A DNA stretch of 64,000 nt from Mycolicibacterium aubagnense (GTDB lineage Bacteria; Actinomycetota; Actinomycetes; Mycobacteriales; Mycobacteriaceae), in NCBI RefSeq assembly GCF_010730955.1, contig NZ_AP022577.1, forward strand, positions 3,224,001-3,288,000. Reading direction: 5' to 3'. Numbering within the stretch: the first letter of the stretch is position 1; each line of letters opens with the position of its first letter. This document shows positions 44,479 to 53,525 of this stretch, one piece after another. The notes beneath the pieces are model-generated. The model was not told where the DNA came from and ran no database searches. It saw only the letters and a program-made list of their open reading frames with translations. Position numbers and translations under genes: made by a program.

Positions 44479-45087
44479 TCACGACACGAACTGGACGTTG
44501 GAAATCCTGGCGGTCGCACCGTCTTTCGCGACGCTGATCCGCATGCGCCAGTTTCGCGGCGGGCCGGCCGGCGCCTCCGCCAGCGACGTCCGCACCGACA
44601 CCGCGAGAAGCACCTGTGCGACATCGCCGTTCACCGATTCCAGGCCGGCCTCGGTGACCGTGCCCTCGGATTTCGACCGGGCCTGCTTCACCACGGCGAC
44701 GAACGGCTCCGACCGGCGCTGGAAGTCGTCGCGGAACGCGCCGGTTGTCGAGTCGAGTATCCGCCGGATGTCGGTGTCCGCCTCGGCGTAGCTGATCGTG
44801 GTCAGATTCAGCGCTGCCTGGCGGGCGGTCTGGACGTACAGGTTCCTCAGCGCCCGATCCTGCTGAGCCTGATGAGCTCGGAAGCCGAGCCAGCCCACCA
44901 GGGCACCGACGGCGACCACCAGCGCCAGCCCCGCCGCAACCACCGGCGCGATGCGTGGCAACCGCTGCCGTAGGGATGGTTTCGGCGCTGGGCCCGCCGT
45001 GTCGACGGCGTCAGTGTCGGTGTCAGTGTCAGTGTCGGCGAGATCGGCAATCGCGTCTAGTTGTTCGGGGTCAGCATGCTCTGCCAT
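44479..45087 (-). CDS. Mce-associated membrane protein (first), with Asp-Thr repeat
   Basis: A 202-residue single-pass protein: N-terminal acidic stretch with ADTDTDTDTDAVDTA, membrane helix VVAAGLALVVAVGALVGWLGF at about 50-70, and a Mas-type extracytoplasmic domain (LNLTTISYAEADTDIRRILDSTTGAFRDDF). The Asp-Thr stretch is encoded by a hexamer repeat. It overlaps mceF by 31 bp and should be cotranslated with it. Confidence 0.88.
   Translation of the reverse strand: MAEHADPEQLDAIADLADTDTDTDTDAVDTAGPAPKPSLRQRLPRIAPVVAAGLALVVAVGALVGWLGFRAHQAQQDRALRNLYVQTARQAALNLTTISYAEADTDIRRILDSTTGAFRDDFQRRSEPFVAVVKQARSKSEGTVTEAGLESVNGDVAQVLLAVSVRTSLAEAPAGPPRNWRMRISVAKDGATARISNVQFVS
45010..45039 (-). repeat. 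Hexamer microsatellite in a Mas gene
   Basis: Five tandem hexamers GTC(A/G)G(T/C) encode the alternating Asp-Thr residues at the N-terminus of the first Mce-associated protein. Copy changes would keep the frame and only vary the length of the acidic stretch. Confidence 0.8.
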
Positions 45088-46526
45088 GTCTTGCCTTTCG
45101 TCGTGGCGGCCAGGTCGGAGTCGGTGTACGGCTTGCCGTCCGGCCCTATGTACCCGCCGGTCGCCGGGTCATAGGGCACCACGGCCACCGGGGGTGCCGG
45201 TCCGGGCGGAGCACCGGGGCGTTGTCGTGGATCGGTGCCCGGCGCGTATTGGGGCACGCCCTGGCCCGTCAGGGTGGCGTTCGGGTCGCCCTTCCAGACG
45301 TACCCGTCGTTGAGAGGTACGTACTGCTCATTGCTCTCGCAGAGTTCAACGGTCGGTGCGCGCTTGGCGGGATTGTTCTCGCACGGAATGTTCCGCACGC
45401 CGCGAACATTCAGGTCGGAATCCTGCGGCACGCGGCAGTACAGCTCGCCGGCCGGCCGTTCCGGATAGTCCACCTCCGCGGGTATCCGCTGCTGCTTGAT
45501 CGGCAGGAAGCCGGTATTGCACGGTGGCGGCAGATTCATGTTGAGTTTGAAGTCCAGATAGATACCCCGATAGGGAGTCTTGAGGTCCGAATCGGCCACC
45601 GCGATGGCCGACATCAACGCGGTGCCCTGCGGGAACAGCACCAGCAATTGCTCGATGTCGTGTCGATAGACGACTGCGATTTCGCCAAGGCTCACCATGT
45701 TGGCCAGCAGCACCGGTAGAGCGGGGGCGAACCGGTCGAACAGGGCCCGGCCCTCGTCCAGGGCCGGCCCTCCGAGCTGGAGCAACTCGGCGAATGCCGC
45801 ATTCTGGGCCTTGAACTGACCGGTGATGGAGGCGAGCCGCTGCGCCCACGCCGCGATCGAATCCGCGGTCTGCACTTGGGAGTTCAACACCGCGGGGCTC
45901 TGGCCGATCAACTGCGTGATCGGGTCGACGTTCTTGCCGGCCTCGATGGCCAATGACGTGGACCCGTTGACGAGGCGAGACAGCTCGGGTCCGAGTCCAC
46001 CCACCGCTTTGTCGGCTTCGTCGACGACGGTGCGCAGATTCTCTTGCGGGATGGCTTCCAGCGCCCGGTTGGTGGCATCGAGCAGGTTGCCGATATCGGC
46101 CGGAATCTGCACCTTGGACACCGGGATGGTCGCGTCACCGCGCAGGGCCGGACTGGCATCGGATTGTGCTGCCGCCGGGATCAATTCGATGAACTGTTCA
46201 CCGACGGCCGAACGGCTGTGGACTGCGGCCGACACGTCCGCGGGCACCTTGACCGAGGAGTCGAGGTTCAGCTCCGCCCGTACCCCACTCGGGGTGACGT
46301 CGACCGCGCTGACCCTACCGATCTCTGTGCCGCGGTAGGTGACCACCGAGGTCGGGTACAGCCCACCGGACTCGGGCAGTTCGACCGTCACCGTGTAGCG
46401 GCCGAACCCGAGCAGGGTCGGCACATGTACGAAGCCGAATGCCATGACGCTGCAGGCGATCACGGTGACGGCACCGAGAATCGCCAGCTGGATCCAGACG
46501 GTTCGGGACAAGCGCAGACGCAGCAT
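45057..46526 (-). CDS. mceF: MceF: Mce-family lipid-transport protein
   Basis: A 489-residue MlaD/Mce protein: N-terminal membrane helix (QLAILGAVTVIACSVMAFGFVH), MlaD domain YTVTVELPESGGLYPTSVVTYRGTEIGRVSAVDVTPSGVRAEL, then a long helical region that in Mce complexes forms the lipid channel. The C-terminal roughly 150 residues are Pro/Gly-rich (PGTDPRQRPGAPPGPAPP). The SGGLYPTSVVTYRG motif is specific for the F subunit. Two bases separate its start from the mceE stop. Confidence 0.93.
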   Translation of the reverse strand: MLRLRLSRTVWIQLAILGAVTVIACSVMAFGFVHVPTLLGFGRYTVTVELPESGGLYPTSVVTYRGTEIGRVSAVDVTPSGVRAELNLDSSVKVPADVSAAVHSRSAVGEQFIELIPAAAQSDASPALRGDATIPVSKVQIPADIGNLLDATNRALEAIPQENLRTVVDEADKAVGGLGPELSRLVNGSTSLAIEAGKNVDPITQLIGQSPAVLNSQVQTADSIAAWAQRLASITGQFKAQNAAFAELLQLGGPALDEGRALFDRFAPALPVLLANMVSLGEIAVVYRHDIEQLLVLFPQGTALMSAIAVADSDLKTPYRGIYLDFKLNMNLPPPCNTGFLPIKQQRIPAEVDYPERPAGELYCRVPQDSDLNVRGVRNIPCENNPAKRAPTVELCESNEQYVPLNDGYVWKGDPNATLTGQGVPQYAPGTDPRQRPGAPPGPAPPVAVVPYDPATGGYIGPDGKPYTDSDLAATTKGKTWQSMLTPNN

Positions 46527-46527
46527 G

Positions 46528-47649
46528 TCAGTACCCCCCGAAGTGGTAGGGCGCGATCAGTGGATTGCCCGCGGTGTACGGGCTGGGCATCTGACCGATC
46601 GTGCGGCCCCACTGCATCTCCAGTTCGGTGAGGTTGCCCTCCCACCGGGTTCCGGTGAACAGACTGCTGTCGAGCCTGCTCAGCGTCAGGTCGATGACCA
46701 TCGTGATGTTGGCGAAGTCGCCGCGAAACCAATTGCCGAGATTGCTCTTCACCCACGGATACGTCGACAGAAAGTCGAGGCCCTTGGTCAGTGCGGGCCC
46801 CGAATCGGCCAGCGACCGTAGTACGGGCACCATGTTCCGGAGGTTCGCGACGAGGCTCTCCTTGGTCTGGTCCACCGTCGACGACGCGACGGCACTGAAT
46901 CGTCCGACGGCGTCGATCGCGTCGGCCAGTTTCGTGCGCTGCTCGGCGAGCACAGCCAGCGCCTGCGGGATGGTCGTCAGTGCCTTGTCCACGGTGCGCT
47001 GATTCGCGGCGACCTGGCCCGCCAAGGAGTTCAAATGCTCGGTAGCGGAGATGATGTCGTCGGTCTGGGCATTGAGCCGGGAGATGAACGTGTCGAGCTG
47101 CGTCAGCAGACTGCGCATGTCGTTCTCGCGGCCGGCAAGTGCCTTCGCGAACGTCTGGTTGATCTCCTGGAGCTGGGCCAACCCACCGCCGTTGAGCAGG
47201 ATCGACGCCGATGCAAGAGCCTGCTCGGTGGTCGGATACGTGGCAGCGCGCGACAGTGGGATCACCGAGCCATTGGCGAGTTCACCTTGCGGCGCTTCGT
47301 TCGTCGGCGGGCTCAGCTCGATGTGCATCGATCCCAGCAGGCTGGTCTGCCCTACCTTGGCGGTGCTGTTGGCGGGCAGGTGGACATCGCCGTTGATCCG
47401 CATGGTCACCAGTGCGTGCCAGTCCTGCACCTCGATCTTGGTGACGTTGCCGACGTTGACGTCGCCGACCCGCACCCGGGTGTTCTGCTGGATCACCACC
47501 ACGTCGGGCAGTTGCGCTTGGATCACATACGAGCCCGGTCCGTCGCCGACCGTGCCGGGCAGGGTCAGCGAATTCAGGCCCCGCCATTGGCATCCCGGTA
47601 GCGTCAGGATGCTGACGACGATGAGCGTCGCGGTCACGAGGTGCTTCAT
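46528..47649 (-). CDS. mceE: MceE: Mce-family lipoprotein (LprK-like)
   Basis: A 373-residue Mce protein with a lipoprotein signal (LIVVSILTLPGC, lipid-modified Cys20), the E-subunit hallmark. MlaD domain: YVIQAQLPDVVVIQQNTRVRVGDVNVGNVTKIEVQDWHALVTM; then a helical region and the C-terminus NPLIAPYHFGGY. It would anchor the hexamer in the membrane by its lipid. Its start overlaps the mceD stop (ATGA). Confidence 0.94.
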   Translation of the reverse strand: MKHLVTATLIVVSILTLPGCQWRGLNSLTLPGTVGDGPGSYVIQAQLPDVVVIQQNTRVRVGDVNVGNVTKIEVQDWHALVTMRINGDVHLPANSTAKVGQTSLLGSMHIELSPPTNEAPQGELANGSVIPLSRAATYPTTEQALASASILLNGGGLAQLQEINQTFAKALAGRENDMRSLLTQLDTFISRLNAQTDDIISATEHLNSLAGQVAANQRTVDKALTTIPQALAVLAEQRTKLADAIDAVGRFSAVASSTVDQTKESLVANLRNMVPVLRSLADSGPALTKGLDFLSTYPWVKSNLGNWFRGDFANITMVIDLTLSRLDSSLFTGTRWEGNLTELEMQWGRTIGQMPSPYTAGNPLIAPYHFGGY

Positions 47650-48974
47650 GGCTGCGTCCCCTGCGGCGGGACCATGAGGCCGGCCAGGCCCTGGCTCGGG
47701 TCGGTCGGCGCGGCCGCCGGTGCCTCTGCCGGCAGCGGATCCGGGTTCGGGGACTCCTGCGCCGGCGCCCCACCCGGCCGAAGTCGCGGCTCACTGTAGG
47801 TGACCTCATTGGGCCGCGCGGTCGCGCCGACGAATGGGTTCCCGCCGATCGGCAGGAAGTTGTATTGCCGGTTCTTGATGATCGGTGCGAGGTACTGCAC
47901 GCACAGCTTGGCGGACTGTGCGAAGTTCTCGCGCGCCGCGGACTGGATTGCACCGCAGAGGAATTGCACGGTATCGGCGAAGTTGACCGGCGCCAGGATG
48001 CCCGTGATCGCGCTCTGCGCGGGGTCGTAGATGTTGGTGAAGTTCTGGAACACCGTCGGTGCGATGTGCAGGACCTGTTTGAGGTCCGTGCGGCTGTCGT
48101 TGAGTGCCGTCGTGATCGCGTTGAGGTGGTCGAAGGTGACCCCCAGCCCTTCGCGGTTCTCCGCGATGAACCCCCGCAGATCCTTGACCGCGGTATCCAG
48201 ATTGCGGGTCGCGTCGGCGATGTTGTTCGGTGTGCTCGACAGCGCGGTCGTGATGGCTGCCATGTTGGTGTTGAAGGCGGCAAGCAGGTCGCTGCTCGAT
48301 GACAACGCCGACACCAGCAGCTGCAGATTCCGGACGGTACTGAAGATGTCGGTGCTGTGGTCGCCGAGAGCCGACATCGCCCGGGACAGCTTGATCACGG
48401 TGTCGCGTGCGGTATCGCCCTGGCCGCGCAGGTTGTCCGCGGCGCTGTTGATGAATTCGCCTACCGCACTGGGTCCGCCGGGGCTGCTCGGCTGCAGCGA
48501 GTCGGTGAGCTTCTCCAGTTGTTGGCGGAAGTCGTCCCACTCCACCGGCACCACGGTGCGGTCGAGTGCGATGGTGGAGCCGGCCGCGAGCTTCGGACCG
48601 GTGGTGTAAGCGGGCACCAACTGAATTGCCCGCGCACTGACCAGCGACGGCGACAGGATCGCGGCGCGGACGTCGGCGGGCAGCGCATACTGCGAGTCCA
48701 CCGAGAAGGTGACCTTGGCCGCATGCGGTTGCGGCTCGATCTTCTCGACCGTGCCGACGGTGACGCCCAGGATCCGGATGTCGTCGCCGGTGTACAGGCC
48801 GTTGGTGTTCGCAAAGTACGCGACGTAGGTGCTGCGCGCGGCGGTGACCCACCAGGAGCGGGTCAGCCCGGTGACCGCGACAACCAGGGTGACCACGAGA
48901 CTGAGCGCGATGACGATCTGCCAGATGCGGCGGTTGCCGACGCGTTGAGAGGCTGCGGGGGTAGGCATGGTCAC
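47646..48974 (-). CDS. mceD: MceD: Mce-family lipid-transport protein
   Basis: A 442-residue Mce protein with an N-terminal membrane helix (IVIALSLVVTLVVAVTGLTRSWW), MlaD domain TYVAYFANTNGLYTGDDIRILGVTVGTVEKIEP, helical central part and Pro/Ala-rich C-terminus (ESPNPDPLPAEAPAAAPTDP). The NGLYTGDDIRILGV motif marks the D subunit. GTG start overlaps the mceC stop (GTGA); an ATG two codons later is possible. Confidence 0.93.
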   Translation of the reverse strand: MTMPTPAASQRVGNRRIWQIVIALSLVVTLVVAVTGLTRSWWVTAARSTYVAYFANTNGLYTGDDIRILGVTVGTVEKIEPQPHAAKVTFSVDSQYALPADVRAAILSPSLVSARAIQLVPAYTTGPKLAAGSTIALDRTVVPVEWDDFRQQLEKLTDSLQPSSPGGPSAVGEFINSAADNLRGQGDTARDTVIKLSRAMSALGDHSTDIFSTVRNLQLLVSALSSSSDLLAAFNTNMAAITTALSSTPNNIADATRNLDTAVKDLRGFIAENREGLGVTFDHLNAITTALNDSRTDLKQVLHIAPTVFQNFTNIYDPAQSAITGILAPVNFADTVQFLCGAIQSAARENFAQSAKLCVQYLAPIIKNRQYNFLPIGGNPFVGATARPNEVTYSEPRLRPGGAPAQESPNPDPLPAEAPAAAPTDPSQGLAGLMVPPQGTQP

Positions 48975-50332
48975 CGCCCTCCCACCGGCGAAACCGGATC
49001 CGAAACCACGCCCGGTGAACCGCTGGGCGAATTGTTCGACGGCGGTAGCGGCGTCACCGGCGGGACCGTCGGAGCGGGCACCTCACCGGGCGCCGGGCCC
49101 AGGGCCGGCGGCCCGGGCGCCGGACCACCCGGCGCAGGTGCGGGCAGCGGCTCCCGATAGGGGTAGCGCGGATCTCCCGGATTTCCGGTAATGGCATCGG
49201 GCAGAAACAGATTCGGTGGCCCACCTTGGCCGGTACGGGGATACGGCGTCGGCAGCGGCGGGGTACCGGGCTGACCGGCTCCTGGTTCGGTCAGTTGCGA
49301 CGGCAGCAGCACGTTCGGGTCCAATCCCAGGTCGGAGAACGCCGCATCGACGAACGGCTGATCGAACTGTCCCGGGAACAGGTTGACGAGTGACGCTTTG
49401 AAGAACGGTCCGGCGCCGAGGACTTCACCGAATGACATCGCGTACCGACGCAGCAGGTACAGCGTGCGCTGCAGTTCCTTCTTGCGGTTGTCGAGGATGC
49501 CCAGTACTCCGTTGAGCTTGTCGAGGGCGGGTCTGAGCTGGGTCCGGTTGTCGTTGACCAGACCCGACAGCTGCGCAGTGGCGGCGCCGACATTGTCCAT
49601 CAACGTCTGGACCGAATTATGCTGCGCCAAAATCTCACTCAGCAGCGCATCGGTGTTCACCACCAACCGCGCGATCTGGTCGCTGCGCTTGGCCAGCACT
49701 GAGGTCACCTTGTTGGCGTCGGCGAGCAGCTGCCGTAGCTTCGCGTCGCGGGTGCCGAGAGTATCGGAGAACCGCGCCACGCCCTCCAACGCCAACTTCA
49801 GATCAGGCGGCGTGTTCTGGAATGTCTGCGCCAGCGTCTTGAGCGCCGAGGACAGCTGGGTGGTGTCGAGGCCGCTGATGGTGGTCGTCAGATCGCCCAA
49901 GGCCGCCGGCAGATCGTAGGGCGAGGTGGTGCGCTCAATCGGGATGGGACCGTTCAGATTTCGGTCACCACGCGGCGTCAGCTCCAGCACTTTCGTACCG
50001 AGCACCGTTTCGGTCTTGATCGCGGCCTCGGTGCGGTCGCCCAGCTCGACACCGTCGCGCACCGTGAAATCCACCAGAACCTTGGCGCCCTCCAGGTGAA
50101 TTCCCGACACCCGGCCGACGCCCAGCCCCGAGACCCGCACGTCACTGCCCGTCTTGATGCCGCCGGCGTCGGCGAAATACGCCTGATAGTCCGATGTCCC
50201 CTTGATGAACGGGATCTTGTCGTAGCTGAACGCGGCGGCGACGATGGCGACGATCAGCACGATGCCGGTCGCACCCACTGCCACGCGGTTGCGTTCGGCA
50301 AGTGGCTTGATGCTCAATCTCTTTCGTGTCAT
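48971..50332 (-). CDS. mceC: MceC: Mce-family lipid-transport protein
   Basis: A 453-residue Mce protein: membrane helix at about 17-37 (VAVGATGIVLIVAIVAAAFSY), MlaD domain YQAYFADAGGIKTGSDVRVSGLGVGRVSGIHLEG, coiled helical channel region, and a roughly 120-residue Pro/Gly-rich C-terminus (PAPAPGGPAPGPPALGPAPG). The Pro-rich tail is typical of MceC. ATG 50332 overlaps the mceB stop (ATGA); the frame opens 12 bp earlier. Confidence 0.93.
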   Translation of the reverse strand: MTRKRLSIKPLAERNRVAVGATGIVLIVAIVAAAFSYDKIPFIKGTSDYQAYFADAGGIKTGSDVRVSGLGVGRVSGIHLEGAKVLVDFTVRDGVELGDRTEAAIKTETVLGTKVLELTPRGDRNLNGPIPIERTTSPYDLPAALGDLTTTISGLDTTQLSSALKTLAQTFQNTPPDLKLALEGVARFSDTLGTRDAKLRQLLADANKVTSVLAKRSDQIARLVVNTDALLSEILAQHNSVQTLMDNVGAATAQLSGLVNDNRTQLRPALDKLNGVLGILDNRKKELQRTLYLLRRYAMSFGEVLGAGPFFKASLVNLFPGQFDQPFVDAAFSDLGLDPNVLLPSQLTEPGAGQPGTPPLPTPYPRTGQGGPPNLFLPDAITGNPGDPRYPYREPLPAPAPGGPAPGPPALGPAPGEVPAPTVPPVTPLPPSNNSPSGSPGVVSDPVSPVGGR

Positions 50333-51357
50333 TTCGGCGTGCACCGCCCCGAATCCTGGCCGGCGACCTTGACGTACACGGGTTGGCCACCTTTGCCGTT
50401 GAGCTTGAGCAGCGCGTCGCAGAGGTAGAACCCGAAGTAGTCGCCGTACAAACCGTTGCGCGAGAGGATCTGGTACGCATCGGGCAAGGTCTTCACCAGG
50501 TCGTCGACATAGTCGTGATCCGCCATGATCTGCCCTGACACCCGATCCGTCTGCTGCACAGCCTGTTTGATCGGCTCGCGGGCTACCGCCAGCAGGTCGG
50601 CGACCGACCGCGCCGCGGTATTGATGTTCGCCACCCCGATCGCGATATCGGACTTGCGCTCGGCCAGCCCCTGGACGAGTTGTGACAGCTTGTCCAAGCC
50701 GTCGGCGAACTGAGTGTCCCGAGCCGCGAAAGTCCCCAGCACCGTGTTCAGGTTGGTGATGACGTCACCGATGAGCTGGTCCCGACCGGCCAACGTCGTC
50801 GTGAGTGCAGAGGTCTGCGCCAGCACCGACGAGATGGTGCTGCCCTGGCCCTGGAACACTCGGAGCAGCTCACCGCTCAGCGCATTGACCTGGTCCGGGT
50901 CGAGCGCGCGGAACAACGGACGGAAGCCGCCGATCAGCGCGTCGACATCGAGGGCGGGTGACGTCCTGGACAGCGGGATCGTCTGGCCCGGAAGCAATTT
51001 CCGCACTGAGCCGGGGCCTTCGTCGAGCGCCAGATAGCGGTCGCCGATCAGGTTCTCGTAACGGATCGTCGCCGTGGTGCCTTCTGTGAGCGTCAGCTGC
51101 CTGTCGATCGCGAAGTCGACGGTAACGGTGCCGTCCTTGTGCAGGTTGAGGCTCTTGACCTTCCCGACCTCCACGCCGGCGATGCGGACGAAGTTCCCGC
51201 CCTTCAGCCCCGATACGTTGCTGAACACCGCTTGATAGGAGGCCCGCGAATCGAACCGGAACTGCCCGAACACCGTCAGCAGCCCGAACATGAAGAGCAG
51301 GCTGACCACGGTGAAGATCACGACGCGCGTTGCGGTCCCGCGGATCCGGCTTCTCAT
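50329..51357 (-). CDS. mceB: MceB: Mce-family lipid-transport protein
   Basis: A 342-residue Mce protein: membrane helix (VVIFTVVSLLFMFGLLTVFG), MlaD domain YQAVFSNVSGLKGGNFVRIAGVEVGKVKSLNL, helical region, and a C-terminus ending CDALLKLNGKGGQPVYVKVAG…GRC. The SGLKGGNFVRIAGVEVG motif marks the B subunit. It overlaps mceA by 4 bp and mceC by 4 bp. Confidence 0.94.
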   Translation of the reverse strand: MRSRIRGTATRVVIFTVVSLLFMFGLLTVFGQFRFDSRASYQAVFSNVSGLKGGNFVRIAGVEVGKVKSLNLHKDGTVTVDFAIDRQLTLTEGTTATIRYENLIGDRYLALDEGPGSVRKLLPGQTIPLSRTSPALDVDALIGGFRPLFRALDPDQVNALSGELLRVFQGQGSTISSVLAQTSALTTTLAGRDQLIGDVITNLNTVLGTFAARDTQFADGLDKLSQLVQGLAERKSDIAIGVANINTAARSVADLLAVAREPIKQAVQQTDRVSGQIMADHDYVDDLVKTLPDAYQILSRNGLYGDYFGFYLCDALLKLNGKGGQPVYVKVAGQDSGRCTPK

Positions 51358-52664
51358 GGTGTCCCCGGAGCAGGCTGGGGTTCACCCATTTCGACGCCGG
51401 GTAGCCCCGGCGCCGGACCACCCGGGTAGCGAATCCGCGGCGGTTCCGGCTGCGGCTTGGTCACCGGGAAATAGTTGGCGAAGCCGGGGAAACCGATGCC
51501 CGGGTTGGGCCGCATGTCCAGTCCGTCACCGAAACCGGTGTCGGTCACCAGATACTTGACCGGAAAGTTCTTACTGACATCGGGCAATGAACCACAGCTC
51601 GGCTTGCCGCCGGGCCCGCCACTGGCATTGACGACGGGCAGGTTGTCGGGGAACCGGTAGGGGTCGGCACCGGCCAGCAGCGCGGCATCCATGATCACGG
51701 ATTTGCCGTTGCCGCCCATGGCATATCGACCACCGTGCTCCAAGAACCATTGGGCCCCCTGGAACAGGCAGGTGTACGTCGGCGAATACTTGTCGAGCAG
51801 CGCGGTGGTCGGTCTGAGCAGTTCCATCGACCGCACCAGGGCGGTCTGGTTGGCGCCGACGGCATCGATGCCCGCCTGGGAAAAGCCGACGGCAGACAAC
51901 AGCAGACCGTCGAGTTCTTTCGACTGGCCGGCGATGGTGGTGGCGGTGGTCGAGAACGAATCAAGGGTGGACACGATGTCCTGCGCCGCAGTCGAATACG
52001 CCTGAGCGGTCTGGCCGAACAACTGCCAGTCCTTGCGCACCGTGTCCATGCGCGGATTCACCGCGAGCAGCACCTGGTTCGCATCGGTGATGGCCTGCCC
52101 GATGACTTCGCCCTTGCCCCGTAGTGATTCGGCCACCGCCGAGAGCACTGAGTTGAGCTTCGTCGGGTCGATGACCTGCACCACCGACTGCAGATTCTCG
52201 AACACCGTGTTGACCTCGACCGTCACGTTCCGCGACTGCAGCACCGCACCTGACCGGAGATGGCCTGCGCTGGGGCCGCTCGCAGGCACGTTGAGCTCGA
52301 CATACTTGGCGCCGAATGCGGTACTGGACCTGATCTGCGCTTCGACATTGCCGGGCAGTTGTGCGAAGGGTCTCGGATACATTCGCAGTTTCAGCGTCGA
52401 AAGTACGTGTCCCGCAGTGTCTGTCCGGCTGCCGATCGATTCTACTTCGCCGATCTGTACACCCCGGAGTTTCACCTTCGCGCCATCTTCCATCACCAGG
52501 CCGGCACGGTCGGACACCAGAGTCAGTGGCACGAATCCCTTGAGTGATCCGGAGAAGAACAGCCACGTCATCGTGGTCATGGCGACGACCGCCAGCACCA
52601 GCACCGGCGCCCACCAGATCGGGTCGATCTGCTCACGCCGAGTTCCGTTGTTTCCCTTTGCCAT
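51354..52664 (-). CDS. mceA: MceA: Mce-family lipid-transport protein
   Basis: A 436-residue Mce protein: membrane helix at about 16-36 (WWAPVLVLAVVAMTTMTWLFF), MlaD domain VPLTLVSDRAGLVMEDGAKVKLRGVQIGEVESIG, then the long helical domain (TAFGAKYVELNVPASGPSAG). The DRAGLVMEDGAKVKLRG motif is that of MceA. It starts 6 bp after yrbEB. The operon type (which numbered mce locus) cannot be settled by reading; no cholesterol genes flank it, which argues against mce4. Confidence 0.94.
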   Translation of the reverse strand: MAKGNNGTRREQIDPIWWAPVLVLAVVAMTTMTWLFFSGSLKGFVPLTLVSDRAGLVMEDGAKVKLRGVQIGEVESIGSRTDTAGHVLSTLKLRMYPRPFAQLPGNVEAQIRSSTAFGAKYVELNVPASGPSAGHLRSGAVLQSRNVTVEVNTVFENLQSVVQVIDPTKLNSVLSAVAESLRGKGEVIGQAITDANQVLLAVNPRMDTVRKDWQLFGQTAQAYSTAAQDIVSTLDSFSTTATTIAGQSKELDGLLLSAVGFSQAGIDAVGANQTALVRSMELLRPTTALLDKYSPTYTCLFQGAQWFLEHGGRYAMGGNGKSVIMDAALLAGADPYRFPDNLPVVNASGGPGGKPSCGSLPDVSKNFPVKYLVTDTGFGDGLDMRPNPGIGFPGFANYFPVTKPQPEPPRIRYPGGPAPGLPGVEMGEPQPAPGTP

Positions 52665-52670
52665 CGGAGT

Positions 52671-53525
52671 TCAGCCCGCCAAGTGGAAGTTGCCGGACTG
52701 CCCGTAGACGGACAGCGTGATGGTGAGCAGGATGAACACGCCGGCGGTGATCGAGGTACGCACCGCGCGGCCGACGGCCTCACCGACACCGGCCGGCCCG
52801 CCCGTCGCGGTGAAGCCGTAGTAGGTGTGCACTGCCATCACCGCGGCGGCCATGGCGAGTGCCTCGAAGAAGGACCAGGCGAGATCGTTCGGGTGCAGAA
52901 ATGTCGTGAAGTAGTGGTCGTAGACGCCCCGCGACTGGCCGTAGATGATCGTCGTCCCGAACCGGGTGGCCAGGAACGACATCAGCACCGCGACGGTGTA
53001 AATCGGGACGACGGCCACCACACCGGCGACGATCCGGGTCGCCGCGAGGTAGGTGACGACGCGGATGCCCATCACTTCCAGGGCGTCGATCTCCTCGTTG
53101 ATGCGCATGGCGCCGAGTTGCGCTGTCGCACCGGCGCCGATGGTGGCGGCAAGTGCCACGCCCGCTGTCGCCGGTGCGATGAAGCGCACGTTGAGGAAGG
53201 CTCCCAGGAAACCCGTCAGGGCTTCGATTCCGACGTTGGACAAGGTGTTGTAGCCCTGCACGGCGATCAATGCGCCGGTGGACAGGGTGAGGAATCCGAC
53301 GATCACCACCGTCCCGCCGATGACGGCGAGCGCGCCCGTGCCCATACCCATGACGGCGATCAGCCGCAGCACCTCACCCGGATACCGTCGGACGGCGTCC
53401 GCCGTGGCAGCCAAAGCGCTGCCGTAGAAGGCCGTCTGCTCCCCCAGGCGGCGGGTCGCCGCCACCGCCTGGTCTGCCAGTTCGCTGAGCAGGGACGGGC
53501 GGTCGACATCGACATCTGTTGTCAT
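52671..53525 (-). CDS. yrbEB: YrbEB/MlaE-type permease of the mce transporter
   Basis: A 284-residue integral membrane permease of the MlaE family (DUF140). It has five or six helices and the family motif IGAGATAQLGAMRINEEIDALEVMGIRVVTYLAATRIV, containing the EExDAL coupling segment that contacts the ATPase. I start at ATG 53525 (MTTDVDVDRPSLL), which overlaps the yrbEA stop (ATGA). It forms the inner-membrane channel with YrbEA beneath the Mce hexamer. Confidence 0.94.
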   Translation of the reverse strand: MTTDVDVDRPSLLSELADQAVAATRRLGEQTAFYGSALAATADAVRRYPGEVLRLIAVMGMGTGALAVIGGTVVIVGFLTLSTGALIAVQGYNTLSNVGIEALTGFLGAFLNVRFIAPATAGVALAATIGAGATAQLGAMRINEEIDALEVMGIRVVTYLAATRIVAGVVAVVPIYTVAVLMSFLATRFGTTIIYGQSRGVYDHYFTTFLHPNDLAWSFFEALAMAAAVMAVHTYYGFTATGGPAGVGEAVGRAVRTSITAGVFILLTITLSVYGQSGNFHLAG

